Shown in pieces: positions 7,822 through 16,269 of a stretch of 18,189 bases of DNA (the first letter of the stretch is position 1; the number at the start of each line of letters is the position of its first letter). The position numbers were made by a program, and so were the translations under genes. Under the pieces are notes generated by a model. It was not told where the DNA came from. It did not search any database and worked only from the letters and a program-made list of their open reading frames with translations. The stretch covers positions 24,979 to 43,167 of the forward strand of contig NHDS01000035.1 in assembly GCA_002167215.1 (NCBI GenBank). The letters are read 5' to 3'. This DNA comes from Pelagibacteraceae bacterium TMED65 (GTDB lineage: Bacteria; Pseudomonadota; Alphaproteobacteria; TMED127).

Positions 7822-9354
7822 ATGAGAGAAATTTTAAAAAAACTTGATTCAAAAAGACATCAAGCAATTTTAGGTGGTGGAAAGAATAGACAAGAAAGTC
7901 AACATAAAAAAGGAAAACTTACTTCAAGAGAGAGAATTGAAATTCTTTTAGATGAAGGTACTTTTGAAGAGTGGGATATGTTTGTTGAACATAGATGCTC
8001 AGAGTTTGATATGGAAAAACAAAAGATTCCTGGTGATGGTGTTGTAACAGGCTATGGTACAATTAATGGAAGATTGACTTTTGTTTTCAGCCAAGATTTT
8101 ACTGTTTTTGGTGGATCTCTGTCAGAATCACATGCAGAAAAAATTTCAAAAATTATGGATAAAGCACTTCAAGTTGGTGCTCCAGTTATTGGTTTAAATG
8201 ATTCAGGAGGAGCAAGAATACAAGAGGGAGTTGCTTCACTAGCTGGATATGCTGAAGTTTTTCAAAGAAATGTTTTATCATCAGGAGTTATTCCTCAAAT
8301 TTCTGTTATAATGGGTCCGTGTGCGGGTGGTGCCGTTTATAGTCCTGCAATGACAGATTTTATTTTTATGGTGAAAGATACATCTTATATGTTCGTGACT
8401 GGTCCAGATGTATTAAAAACAGTTACACATGAGGAGGTTAGTCATGAAGAGCTAGGTGGTGCCTCAACTCATACTAAAAAATCAGGTGTAGCAGATTTAG
8501 CTTTCGATAATGACGTGGAAGCACTTTTTCAACTAAGAAGATTCATGGGATTTTTACCATCTTCTAACAAAGAACTTCCTCCTACTAGAAAATCAGAAGA
8601 TCCTAATGATAGATTAGAGTTTTCATTGGATACATTGATTCCTGAAAATCCAAATAAACCATATGATATGAAGGAATTAATAACCAAAGTAGTTGATGAT
8701 AGAGATTTTTTTGAAACTCAGCCCGATTATGCTGCAAATATTATTACAGGTTTTGCGAGAATGTCAGGTGCACCTATCGGAGTTGTTGCTAATCAGCCAA
8801 TGGTCCTGGCTGGATGCTTAGATAATAATTCATCTAGAAAAGCAGCAAGATTTGTAAGGTTTTGTGATTGTTTCAATATTCCAATTGTTACGTTTGTTGA
8901 CGTTCCAGGTTTCCTCCCTGGAACATCCCAAGAATATAACGGAATTATCAAACATGGCGCAAAATTGTTATTTGCCTTTGCAGAAGCAACTGTTCCAAAA
9001 ATTACAATTATTACCAGAAAAGCCTATGGAGGAGCATATGATGTAATGAGTTCAAAACATCTAAGAGGTGATGTAAATTATGCTTGGCCTCAAGCGGAGA
9101 TAGCTGTGATGGGTCCGAAAGGTGCAGTTGAGATTATTTTTAGAGGCGAAATTGGAAACAAAGAAAAAATAGAGAAAAAGACAATAGAGTATAGAGAAAA
9201 GCTAGCTAATCCATTTATTGCTGGGAGTAGAGGTTTTATAGATGATGTAATTATGCCAAATACAACTAGAAAGAGGATATGTAGGTCTTTAGAGATGTTA
9301 AAAAATAAAAAATTAAATAACCCATGGAAAAAACACGATAATATTCCGCTTTAA
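7822..9354 (+). CDS. pccB: Propionyl-CoA carboxylase beta chain (carboxyltransferase)
   Basis: This is the carboxyltransferase half of propionyl-CoA carboxylase, which moves CO2 from carboxybiotin to propionyl-CoA to give methylmalonyl-CoA. The 510 residues show two crotonase-like halves. The first has [10 protein letters not shown] at 127-136 and [12 protein letters not shown] at 165-176, which build one oxyanion hole. The second has [12 protein letters not shown] at 360-371 and [17 protein letters not shown] at 398-414, where Asp407 matches the residue linked to acyl-CoA choice in this family. Length is typical of PccB. The pairing with a biotin carboxylase/BCCP subunit 2 nt downstream favours PCC. 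An acetyl/propionyl-CoA carboxylase of mixed specificity cannot be excluded. GAGAGAG at 7813-7819 is the ribosome binding site. Confidence 0.92.
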   Translation: MREILKKLDSKRHQAILGGGKNRQESQHKKGKLTSRERIEILLDEGTFEEWDMFVEHRCSEFDMEKQKIPGDGVVTGYGTINGRLTFVFSQDFTVFGGSLSESHAEKISKIMDKALQVGAPVIGLNDSGGARIQEGVASLAGYAEVFQRNVLSSGVIPQISVIMGPCAGGAVYSPAMTDFIFMVKDTSYMFVTGPDVLKTVTHEEVSHEELGGASTHTKKSGVADLAFDNDVEALFQLRRFMGFLPSSNKELPPTRKSEDPNDRLEFSLDTLIPENPNKPYDMKELITKVVDDRDFFETQPDYAANIITGFARMSGAPIGVVANQPMVLAGCLDNNSSRKAARFVRFCDCFNIPIVTFVDVPGFLPGTSQEYNGIIKHGAKLLFAFAEATVPKITIITRKAYGGAYDVMSSKHLRGDVNYAWPQAEIAVMGPKGAVEIIFRGEIGNKEKIEKKTIEYREKLANPFIAGSRGFIDDVIMPNTTRKRICRSLEMLKNKKLNNPWKKHDNIPL

Positions 9355-9356
9355 AA

Positions 9357-11345
9357 ATGTTAAAAAAAATATTAATTGCAAATAGAGGTGAAATTGCCTG
9401 CAGAATAATAAAGACTGCAAAAAAAATGGGAATAAAAACAGTTTCGATATGTTCCGATCCAGACATTAACGCACCCCATGTGAATTTAGCTGATGAGTAT
9501 GTGAAAATTGGCGGAAATACATCTGCTGAAAGTTATTTAAAAGTTAACAAGATTATAGATGCTGTAAAAAAAACAAATTCAGAAGCAGTTCATCCAGGTT
9601 ACGGATTTTTGTCAGAAAACGTAAAATTTAGAGACGAAATTCAAAAAATTGGTAAAATATTTATTGGTCCTCCAAGTGAAGCTATTTCATCAATGGGAGA
9701 TAAGATAGAATCAAAAAAAATAGCTAAGTCTGCTGGAGTTTCTGTTGTCCCAGGCGGACTTGATATTATTCCAAATATAAAAGAAGCACTTAATCAAGCA
9801 AAAATTATCGGATATCCATTAATGATAAAAGCCTCGGCAGGTGGTGGTGGTAAAGGAATGAGGATAGCATTCAATGATTCCGAATTAAAAACAAATTTTG
9901 GATCAGCTGTAAATGAAGCTAAATCAAGTTTTGGTGATGATAGAGTTTTTATAGAAAAATTTGTTGAATTCCCAAAACATATAGAAATACAAGTTTTAGG
10001 AGATCAGTTCGGTAATTTTATTCATTTAGGTGAAAGAGAATGCACAATCCAACGTAGACACCAAAAAGTAATAGAAGAGGCTCCCAGTATTTTCGTTACT
10101 GAGGAACTAAGAAAAAAAATGGTAGAACAAGCTATTCAACTTGCAAAAGCTGTGGGTTATTATTCAGCAGGTACTGTTGAATTTGTTGTAGATAAGGAGA
10201 AAAATTTTTATTTTTTAGAAATGAACACAAGATTGCAAGTTGAACATCCTGTAACTGAGTTAATCACAGGTATAGATTTAGTTGAGCAAATGATTAGAGT
10301 TGCATCCGGAGAAAAACTCTCGATGGTTCAATCAGACGTAAAGTTTGAGGGTTCTGCTATTGAATGTAGAATTTATGCGGAAGATTCAGCCAAAAATTTT
10401 TTACCCTCAATTGGAAGACTTACAAGATACATAGAGCCAAAAGGAAAAAATATTAGAGTAGATTCAGGGGTAGTTGAAGGTTCAGAAATTAGTATGTTTT
10501 ATGACCCAATGATTTCTAAATTATGTTCGCATACGAAAAATAGATCTAGCACCATTTCTGAGATACTTAACGCTTTAGATAGATATTTCATTGAGGGTGT
10601 TAAAACAAACAGAGATTTTCTTTCTAATATATTACAGAAACAGGATTTTTCAAATGGAAAGTATTCTACTGCTTTCATAGTCGAAAATTATGAAGATGGA
10701 TATGATTCTTATCTTAGTAATTTAACAGACAAGGAAAGTTTATATGCAGTAGTTTCATTTGTTAATTATAAATATCTGTTAAGAGCAGCATCAATCTCTA
10801 ATCAATTACAAGGCTTCAATAAAACCGTAGACAATAATTGGTGTGTGATAGATGGTGAAAAAAAATTTTACGTATCAATTTCTTTTAATAATTTTAATAA
10901 AAGTTATGATATTTATGTAAACAAAAAATATATTAATCTGAAGAGCAATTGGAATATAGGGTACCCACTTTTTTCAGCAATTATCGATAATCAACTCTCG
11001 TACTTTAGTATTAAGAGGAACGGACCTAAGTTCACAATAAATCATAAAGGTACATTACATGATTTAACAGTTTTATCCCAAAGACATTCTGAACTTAATG
11101 AGATCATGATTCCAAGAAAAAAAGAAGATACTTCAAAATATTTAATGGCACCCATGCCAGGGCTTTTAGTGTCAATAATGGTGAAAGAGAATCAAGTTGT
11201 TGAGGAGAATCAACCGTTAGCAATAATTGAAGCTATGAAAATGGAGAACATTATTAAATCAGAAAAAAAAGTGAAAATTAAAAAAATTAATTGTAAGGCA
11301 GGTGATAGTTTGGAAGTTGATCAAATAATTTTAGAATTTGATTGA
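9357..11345 (+). CDS. pccA: Propionyl-CoA carboxylase alpha chain (biotin carboxylase plus BCCP)
   Basis: This 662-residue subunit carboxylates biotin with ATP and bicarbonate and carries that biotin. The biotin carboxylase part covers about residues 1-450: IANRGEIACRI at 7-17, HPGYGFLSEN at 79-88, the Gly-rich ATP loop AGGGGKGMRI at 161-170, GERECTIQRRHQKVIEE at 225-241, and EMNTRLQVEHPVTE at 288-301. A poorly conserved linker (about 450-590) fits the PCC-type BT domain that joins the two subunits. The biotinyl domain ends the protein, with EAMKMEN and the acceptor Lys628. It starts 2 nt after pccB, so translational coupling is likely. The epimerase and mutase that would finish conversion to succinyl-CoA are not in the window. 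Confidence 0.93.
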   Translation: MLKKILIANRGEIACRIIKTAKKMGIKTVSICSDPDINAPHVNLADEYVKIGGNTSAESYLKVNKIIDAVKKTNSEAVHPGYGFLSENVKFRDEIQKIGKIFIGPPSEAISSMGDKIESKKIAKSAGVSVVPGGLDIIPNIKEALNQAKIIGYPLMIKASAGGGGKGMRIAFNDSELKTNFGSAVNEAKSSFGDDRVFIEKFVEFPKHIEIQVLGDQFGNFIHLGERECTIQRRHQKVIEEAPSIFVTEELRKKMVEQAIQLAKAVGYYSAGTVEFVVDKEKNFYFLEMNTRLQVEHPVTELITGIDLVEQMIRVASGEKLSMVQSDVKFEGSAIECRIYAEDSAKNFLPSIGRLTRYIEPKGKNIRVDSGVVEGSEISMFYDPMISKLCSHTKNRSSTISEILNALDRYFIEGVKTNRDFLSNILQKQDFSNGKYSTAFIVENYEDGYDSYLSNLTDKESLYAVVSFVNYKYLLRAASISNQLQGFNKTVDNNWCVIDGEKKFYVSISFNNFNKSYDIYVNKKYINLKSNWNIGYPLFSAIIDNQLSYFSIKRNGPKFTINHKGTLHDLTVLSQRHSELNEIMIPRKKEDTSKYLMAPMPGLLVSIMVKENQVVEENQPLAIIEAMKMENIIKSEKKVKIKKINCKAGDSLEVDQIILEFD

Positions 11346-11352
11346 TTGTTAA

Positions 11353-11441
11353 GCGGTCGTGGCGGAACTGGTAGACGCGCAACGTTGAGGTCGTTGTAGG
11401 CTTAATTGCCTGTGGAAGTTCGAGTCTTCTCGACCGCACCA
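11353..11441 (+). tRNA. tRNA-Leu (anticodon GAG)
   Basis: The acceptor stem GCGGTCG (11353-11359) pairs with CGACCGC (11431-11437), followed by discriminator A and an encoded CCA (11439-11441). The anticodon stem CAACG/CGTTG encloses the loop TTGAGGT, giving anticodon GAG, which reads CUC and CUU leucine codons. A long variable arm (GGCTTAATTGCC) marks it as class II, as expected for Leu. The T arm has GGAAG-TTCGAGT-CTTCT with one G-T pair. Only 7 nt separate it from the pccA stop and I see no convincing promoter there, so it is probably processed from read-through transcripts. A recombinase-like gene begins 16 nt downstream. Confidence 0.95.
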
Positions 11442-11457
11442 TTGACTTAGTGATAAT

Positions 11458-12708
11458 ATGAAATACATTTACAAGCATGGAAATCAGTATTGGTACCAAA
11501 GAGCAGTTCCAAAACAAATAATAGAAATTCTAGGAAAAAAAACTTTAAAAATTTCTTTAAAAACCAATAAATTAATAACTGCATCAAAAAGAGCAAAACT
11601 ACAAGCACTAGAACATAGGAAAATGTTTGCTGATATAAAAAAAAAATCGAAAAGATATCTTAATAAAATATTAGGTAGAAATAATTTTGATTCAAATAAG
11701 TATCTAATTCATTTCACAGAAGATTATGAAGACTCACTTAATAAATTATTATTTAACAAACAAGAGTTTATAAACCTCTTAACAAACAGGGGGGTAGAAA
11801 AAAATGTAAATAATATTGATAACTTTTTATTGGATGAAAATAGATTGCCTTACTTGAGCCAAGTTTTATCTGAATATTTAAAAATTAAAAATCTATTTTA
11901 TGATAATAAAAAAAAAATATCTGTTAAAAAGTCTATTTCACATATGGTTAATATATGTGGTGATAAACAAGTAATTAATTATTCGTCATTAGATGCAATA
12001 AGTTTTAGAGATTATTTTGTTAAATTTAAAAAAATTTCCACCGGTAAACGAAATCAATCAAACCTTCAAAATTTATTTTCAGTGATTTACAATAAATACT
12101 CTATTGAAAAAAAAAACCCATTTTCTAAGTTAGAATGGCCAGAATTTGAAAATAAAAAAAATATACAAGAATTTACTGATGACGAACTAAAGAAAATAAA
12201 ACAATTTATTCAACAAAAAGATATAATTGAAAATTTGATCTGTGGTTTGATATTTAATACTGGTTGTTCATTCGACGAAATATTTTGGCTTAAAACTGAA
12301 GATGTAAATCTTAATAAATATAATCCTTATATTGTGATTCGTTCCAACTCTCTAAGGAAAATAAAAAACATTTATAAAAGACGAGTTATTCCATTAGTTG
12401 GGATTTCATTTGATACTATGATAAAAATAAAAAACACAAATCCAAATGAACATTTATTTAAAAAATTTTATAACAGTAAAAATAATAATTTGTTTTCAAT
12501 AAAAAATAATATAAATGATAACATTAAGAGATTTTCAAATGGTAAAACATCCATATCATTTAAGTATTCCTTGATAGAAAGACTAAAAAAAATAGGTTGT
12601 CCTCAAGAAATAATTTTTGAGATAGTAGGGTTGTCGAAGAAAGAATCTTTCTATAGAAGTGAGTTAAATCTTGATATTAAATCAAGTTGGCTTAAACAAT
12701 TAAAATAG
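11458..12708 (+). CDS. Tyrosine-recombinase (integrase)-like protein with degenerate active site
   Basis: The 416-residue product has the layout of a phage-type tyrosine recombinase. The N-terminal segment MKYIYKHGNQYWYQRAVPKQ with a following LKTNKLITASKRAKLQALE resembles the short arm region of alphaproteobacterial integrases. A core-binding region covers about 130-225 and a C-terminal domain about 237-400. The catalytic set looks eroded. FNTGCSFDEI (266-275) has Ser271 where the first Arg is expected. SISFKYS (365-371) replaces the His-x-x-Arg-His box, with Ile366, Lys369 and Tyr370. VGLS (390-393) replaces Gly-His. Tyr399 may match the nucleophile. The frame is intact and very AT-rich, but the neighbours are too. 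It lies 16 nt after tRNA-Leu, a common integration site, yet no second att copy is visible. No strong ribosome binding site precedes the ATG. The fold is inferred from patterns only. Confidence 0.65.
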   Translation: MKYIYKHGNQYWYQRAVPKQIIEILGKKTLKISLKTNKLITASKRAKLQALEHRKMFADIKKKSKRYLNKILGRNNFDSNKYLIHFTEDYEDSLNKLLFNKQEFINLLTNRGVEKNVNNIDNFLLDENRLPYLSQVLSEYLKIKNLFYDNKKKISVKKSISHMVNICGDKQVINYSSLDAISFRDYFVKFKKISTGKRNQSNLQNLFSVIYNKYSIEKKNPFSKLEWPEFENKKNIQEFTDDELKKIKQFIQQKDIIENLICGLIFNTGCSFDEIFWLKTEDVNLNKYNPYIVIRSNSLRKIKNIYKRRVIPLVGISFDTMIKIKNTNPNEHLFKKFYNSKNNNLFSIKNNINDNIKRFSNGKTSISFKYSLIERLKKIGCPQEIIFEIVGLSKKESFYRSELNLDIKSSWLKQLK

Positions 12709-12720
12709 TTTTCCTATAAT
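12693..12720 (+). promoter_or_regulatory. Possible sigma-70 promoter after the recombinase-like gene
   Basis: A perfect TATAAT at 12715-12720 follows a weak -35 candidate TAAACA (12693-12698, 4 of 6 matches) at 16 bp. It overlaps the end of the recombinase-like gene. Transcription would start near 12727 and enter a 127-bp interval before the convergent lipoprotein gene. Only a 37-codon ORF lies in that interval. In such AT-rich DNA a TATAAT can occur by chance. Confidence 0.3.
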
Positions 12721-12744
12721 AAATTATTAAATAATCAAAGTTTA

Positions 12745-12858
12745 ATGTCAGACAAAAGTAGAAATAATTTTTTGAGTAAAGTCTGGACTTTTTATATTTT
12801 TAGGCTTAGCTACGATTTTTTTGGTTTAACATTTATCATTCAACTTCTGTTACAGTAA
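12745..12858 (+). CDS. Possible small hydrophobic protein, 37 codons
   Basis: An ATG-initiated frame beginning MSDKSRNNFLSKVWTFYIF continues with RLSYDFFGLTFIIQLLLQ and stops with TAA at 12856-12858. The N-terminus is polar and the rest is hydrophobic and aromatic, enough for one short membrane segment. It starts about 18 nt after the presumed transcription start of the TATAAT promoter at 12715-12720. No clear Shine-Dalgarno sequence is present; AAAG lies 5 nt upstream. The last 23 nt overlap the 3' end of the minus-strand lipoprotein gene. I do not recognise the sequence, and an open frame this short in AT-rich DNA may be accidental. It could also be the leftover of an element that came with the recombinase. 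Confidence 0.25.
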   Translation: MSDKSRNNFLSKVWTFYIFRLSYDFFGLTFIIQLLLQ

Positions 12859-13258
12859 TTTTTACTTTACAACCGAACAACGTTTTTTCAAATATTTGAA
12901 TTGAAGCAAATCTCTGATTATTCTGGTAGTTAAGTAAGCTACTCTCAGAACTGACCTCAGATATCTTTTTCCATCCAAATTTAGGTAATTCATTTCTAAA
13001 AAAGTCAAAGACGTCAATTTGATTTTCACTTGTGTCAAATACAAGCCTTCCAGACCAACCAACTTTTCTGGATATAATTATCGAATCTTCTCTAATAAGT
13101 TTTGAATTTACGGGGATAGGTATGTCGTCAAACTGAGAAAAATTTAGCTCCTGACTGGGGTCTCCTTCAGGTCCTTTTACTGGAACTAAACTTTCACCTA
13201 TGCAAGATGTCAGGAAGATAAAAAATAAGAAGCTTATTAGCAGTTTTTTAAGATACAT
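12836..13258 (-). CDS. Predicted lipoprotein of unknown function
   Basis: The product (140 residues from the ATG at 13258) starts MYLKKLLISFLFFIFLTSCI: two lysines, a hydrophobic stretch, then a lipobox LTSC, predicting signal peptidase II cleavage and lipidation of Cys19. The mature part has DIPIPVNSKLI, a GRLVFDT strand, a DVFDFFRNELPKFGW helix-turn, and a closing ASIQIFE / KVKITVTEVE strand pair. I have the impression of a family of small alphaproteobacterial lipoproteins with a P-x-P start and an L-P-x-x-G-W motif, but I cannot name it. A TTG 33 nt upstream could extend the frame, but it forms the -35 element of the promoter at 13264-13291. No Shine-Dalgarno sequence is present. It is divergent from the peroxidase gene. 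Confidence 0.78.
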   Translation of the reverse strand: MYLKKLLISFLFFIFLTSCIGESLVPVKGPEGDPSQELNFSQFDDIPIPVNSKLIREDSIIISRKVGWSGRLVFDTSENQIDVFDFFRNELPKFGWKKISEVSSESSLLNYQNNQRFASIQIFEKTLFGCKVKITVTEVE

Positions 13259-13263
13259 ACCAT

Positions 13264-13291
13264 ATTTTAGAAATATTACTTTATTTTTCAA
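13264..13291 (-). promoter_or_regulatory. Sigma-70 promoter for the lipoprotein gene
   Basis: Read on the minus strand, TTGAAA (13291-13286) and TAAAAT (13269-13264) are 16 bp apart, each matching 5 of 6 consensus bases. The -10 element ends only 5 nt before the lipoprotein ATG at 13258. Transcription would therefore begin at or next to the start codon, giving a leaderless mRNA, which agrees with the lack of a ribosome binding site. Confidence 0.5.
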
Positions 13292-13313
13292 TATTTATTA
13301 TTAAATTAATATA

Positions 13314-13856
13314 ATGTTAAAAATTTTAACGCTACTTTTTACAATGTTTTTTACGTCAACCAACGCTTCAGAGAACACTTTTCATGATTTTAGCATAGAA
13401 TCAATATCAGGAGAAACTATAAATTTTTCTGATTATAAAAATAACGTTGTTCTTCTTGTTAATACTGCATCGAAATGTGGTTTTACCCCACAGTATTCTG
13501 GTTTACAAAAAATATATGAAAGATACAAGTCAGACGGTTTAATTGTTTTAGGAGTTCCAACCAACGACTTTAACCAAGAATTGTCAAAGGATGAAGATGT
13601 TAAACAGTTTTGCGAGATCAGATTCGGCGTTGAATTTCCTATGTCCTCAATCCAAAATATAAGAGGCAATGAGGCTCATCCAGTTTACAAATGGATACAA
13701 TCAAATGTCTCCGTTATAGGTCAACCAAGATGGAATTTTCATAAGTATCTAATCGGTAAAGACGGTAATATTATTAATTGGTTTTCATCTATGACCAGTC
13801 CGACTTCAGAAGGTTTAATTAAGCAGATTGAAACTGCTTTATACGATGCAGATTAA
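13314..13856 (+). CDS. Secreted Cys-type glutathione peroxidase (thioredoxin-like fold)
   Basis: This 180-residue enzyme reduces hydrogen peroxide or organic hydroperoxides with thiols. Residues 1-18 form a signal peptide (MLKILTLLFTMFFTSTNA, cut before SEN), placing it in the periplasm. The GPx domain follows. LVNTASKCGFTPQ holds the peroxidatic Cys55 in place of selenocysteine, NDFNQEL holds Gln88, and QPRWNFHKYL holds Trp140 and Asn141, completing the usual tetrad. Cys100 in FCEIRFGVEFP may be the resolving Cys, as in thioredoxin-dependent members. The usual GGQEPG loop is changed to FNQELSKDED. A TATAAT at 13310-13315 overlaps the ATG and is too close to serve this start; I see no better promoter. 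Its stop overlaps the next gene by 1 bp (TAATG). Confidence 0.9.
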   Translation: MLKILTLLFTMFFTSTNASENTFHDFSIESISGETINFSDYKNNVVLLVNTASKCGFTPQYSGLQKIYERYKSDGLIVLGVPTNDFNQELSKDEDVKQFCEIRFGVEFPMSSIQNIRGNEAHPVYKWIQSNVSVIGQPRWNFHKYLIGKDGNIINWFSSMTSPTSEGLIKQIETALYDAD

Positions 13857-14407
13857 TGTTAGTTGATCAATCTCAAGCAACTCTTCTTATAGTAGATATG
13901 CAGGAAAAGTTGTTTGATAAAATACAAGATAGTATTTCAATACTTTCAGTAATAGAAAAGGCCCTATTTGTATTTGAAGTTATCAAAAAACCAGTTGTAT
14001 TTAGTGAACAATACCCAAAAGGACTAGGACTGACTATAGCAGGTCTTAGAAAAAAACTTTCCAATAATGAATTTGAAAGAATTGAAAAAACTTCCTTTGC
14101 ATGCTTTGCCCAAGAAGATACAAATGTTAGAGCTAAAGACTTCATTAAATCAAAGCAGGTTATAATTTGTGGAATAGAGACTCATATTTGCATATTACAA
14201 ACCGCAATTAATCTAAAAAAACTGGGATATGATGTTTTTGTTCTAGAGGACGGGGTTGGTTCTAGAAAAAAAAAAGACAAGGATTCCGCTTTAATAAGGT
14301 TGATTGAAAATGGAGTGTATTTGGTTACACTTGAAATGCTAGTTTTTGAATTGTTAAGAAATTCAAATCACGAGCATTTCAAAAAATTATCCAAACTCAT
14401 CAAATAA
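13856..14407 (+). CDS. Isochorismatase-family cysteine hydrolase
   Basis: The 183-residue product belongs to the cysteine hydrolases related to isochorismatase, nicotinamidase and YcaC. The three catalytic positions are visible: Asp14 in LIVDMQEKL, Lys78 in ERIEKTSFACF, and Cys112 in CGIETHICILQTA. VLEDGVGSRKKKDKDSAL (near 134-151) is the usual helix following the core. The substrate cannot be read from the sequence. The short, domain-only form resembles the YcaC/ISOC1-like group, many members of which have no known substrate. It begins inside the TAATG shared with the peroxidase gene, so the two are co-translated, which hints at a linked detoxification role. Its 3' end faces glnA across 11 bp with no hairpin between them. 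Confidence 0.85.
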   Translation: MLVDQSQATLLIVDMQEKLFDKIQDSISILSVIEKALFVFEVIKKPVVFSEQYPKGLGLTIAGLRKKLSNNEFERIEKTSFACFAQEDTNVRAKDFIKSKQVIICGIETHICILQTAINLKKLGYDVFVLEDGVGSRKKKDKDSALIRLIENGVYLVTLEMLVFELLRNSNHEHFKKLSKLIK

Positions 14408-14418
14408 AGATAAATTTG

Positions 14419-15828
14419 TTAAACTGAATAATACATCTTAAATTCAACTGGATGTGGCGCATGCTCGAACTGAAGTACTTCATCCATTTTTAAGGCTATG
14501 TATGAATCAATAAGATTGTCAGTAAAAACATTACCAGCCTTCAGGAAGTCTCGATCCTTGTCTAAAGCATCAAGTGCTTCTCTCAAACTACCACAAACTG
14601 TCGGAACACCCTTAAGCTCATCTTCAGACAGAGCATAAAGATCCTTATCCATAGCTTCACCAGGATGAATTTTATTTTTTATTCCATCTATACCAGCCAT
14701 CAGCATTGAGGCAAAAGTAAAGTAAGGGTTGCCAGAAGCGTCCCCAAATCTGACTTCAAACCTTGCTGCTTTAGGGCTACTCACATAAGGAACTCTGCAT
14801 GCTGCCGATCTATTCCTAAATGAATAAGCTAATAAAACAGGTGCTTCAAACCCTGGTATAAGTCTTTTATAACTGTTAGTTGTAGCGTTAGAAAAAGCAT
14901 TTATCGCTTTTGCGTGCTTTATAATTCCGCCAATGTAGTAAAGGCACTCATCTGACAATCCGTTGTATCCACTTCCAGCAAATACAGATTTATTTCCCTT
15001 CCAAACTGACTGGTGTACATGCATACCTGAACCATTATCATTGTATACTGGTTTTGGCATAAAGGTTGCTGTTTTACCATAAGCTTGAGCTACCATATGA
15101 ACACAATATTTATATTTTTGAAGATCATCTGCACTTTTAATAAGTGGACCAAATTTCATTCCTAATTCATGTTGAGATGGAGCTACCTCATGATGATGTT
15201 TTTCCATATCCAATCCCATCTCAGACATAGTTGAAACCATTTCGGCTCTAATATCTGTTGCTGAATCTACGGGGGCTACTGGAAAATATCCGCCTTTATC
15301 CTTTGGCCTATGTCCCATATTTCCACCTTCCATTTCAACACCAGTGTTATACGCACCTTCTTCAGAATCAATACTATAAAATGTATATTCTTGATTGGTA
15401 GCCCATTTTACATCGTCAAAAATAAAAAACTCTGCTTCAGGTCCAAAAAAGGCTGTGTCACCAATGCCAGACTCTTTCAAATATTCCTCTGCTTTTTTAC
15501 CGGTGCTTCTGGGGTCTAATTCGTATGGTTTTCCATCATCTGGTTCTATTACATCACAAAATAACACGAGTTGAGGTTGCGCTGTAAAGGGATCCATTAC
15601 TGCAGTTGATGGGTCTGGTTTTAAAATCATATCTGCTTTATCGATACTTTTCCATCCAGCAATAGATGATCCATCAAACATGATACCATCTTTAAAAGTA
15701 CTTTCATCAATCGTCTCAACAGTTTGAGCTGTATGTTGCCACTTACCTTTAGTATCAGTAAAACGAAGATCAACGAATTTTACTTCTTTATCTTTAATCA
15801 TTTTCATTACTTTATTTACGTCACTCAT
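14419..15828 (-). CDS. glnA: Glutamine synthetase, type I
   Basis: The enzyme makes glutamine from glutamate, ammonia and ATP, and works as a cytosolic dodecamer. All 469 residues of the GSI-beta form are present. They include FDGSSIAGW (51-59), the metal-binding FFGPEAEFFIFD (127-138), HHHEVAPSQHE (211-221), NGSGMHVHQS (265-274), and the RFEVRFGDASGNPY segment (356-369). KDLYALSEDE (395-404) keeps Tyr398, the site adenylylated by GlnE, so activity is probably controlled by PII and GlnE/GlnD. The start has the clearest Shine-Dalgarno sequence in the window: GGAGG at 15837-15833, followed by four A residues and ATG. It follows glnB by 19 nt on the same strand, the usual alphaproteobacterial operon. 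Confidence 0.97.
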   Translation of the reverse strand: MSDVNKVMKMIKDKEVKFVDLRFTDTKGKWQHTAQTVETIDESTFKDGIMFDGSSIAGWKSIDKADMILKPDPSTAVMDPFTAQPQLVLFCDVIEPDDGKPYELDPRSTGKKAEEYLKESGIGDTAFFGPEAEFFIFDDVKWATNQEYTFYSIDSEEGAYNTGVEMEGGNMGHRPKDKGGYFPVAPVDSATDIRAEMVSTMSEMGLDMEKHHHEVAPSQHELGMKFGPLIKSADDLQKYKYCVHMVAQAYGKTATFMPKPVYNDNGSGMHVHQSVWKGNKSVFAGSGYNGLSDECLYYIGGIIKHAKAINAFSNATTNSYKRLIPGFEAPVLLAYSFRNRSAACRVPYVSSPKAARFEVRFGDASGNPYFTFASMLMAGIDGIKNKIHPGEAMDKDLYALSEDELKGVPTVCGSLREALDALDKDRDFLKAGNVFTDNLIDSYIALKMDEVLQFEHAPHPVEFKMYYSV

Positions 15829-15847
15829 TTTTCCTCCATTTCAATGA

Positions 15848-16252
<405 letters not shown>

Positions 16253-16269
16253 TTAGTTAAAATTGATTC

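Noticed and set aside
11430..11470. Promoter for the recombinase-like gene: TCGACC with GATAAT, or TTGACT (11442-11447) with TACATT
   Set aside because: Either pair would start transcription downstream of the ATG at 11458, and no suitable internal start follows, so the geometry does not fit.
12778..12799. Rho-independent terminator for the recombinase-like gene
   Set aside because: The AAAGT/ACTTT stem is only 5 bp with one G-C pair, and the T run is interrupted; too weak to list as a terminator.
11431..12835. Integrated element bounded by a repeat of the tRNA-Leu 3' end
   Set aside because: I searched by eye for a second copy of the T-arm/acceptor sequence downstream and found none, so there is no support for an att-flanked element inside this window.
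13310..13315. TATAAT as -10 box of the glutathione peroxidase gene
   Set aside because: It overlaps the start codon, so transcription would begin after the ATG and remove the signal peptide start; no good -35 lies 16-18 bp upstream.
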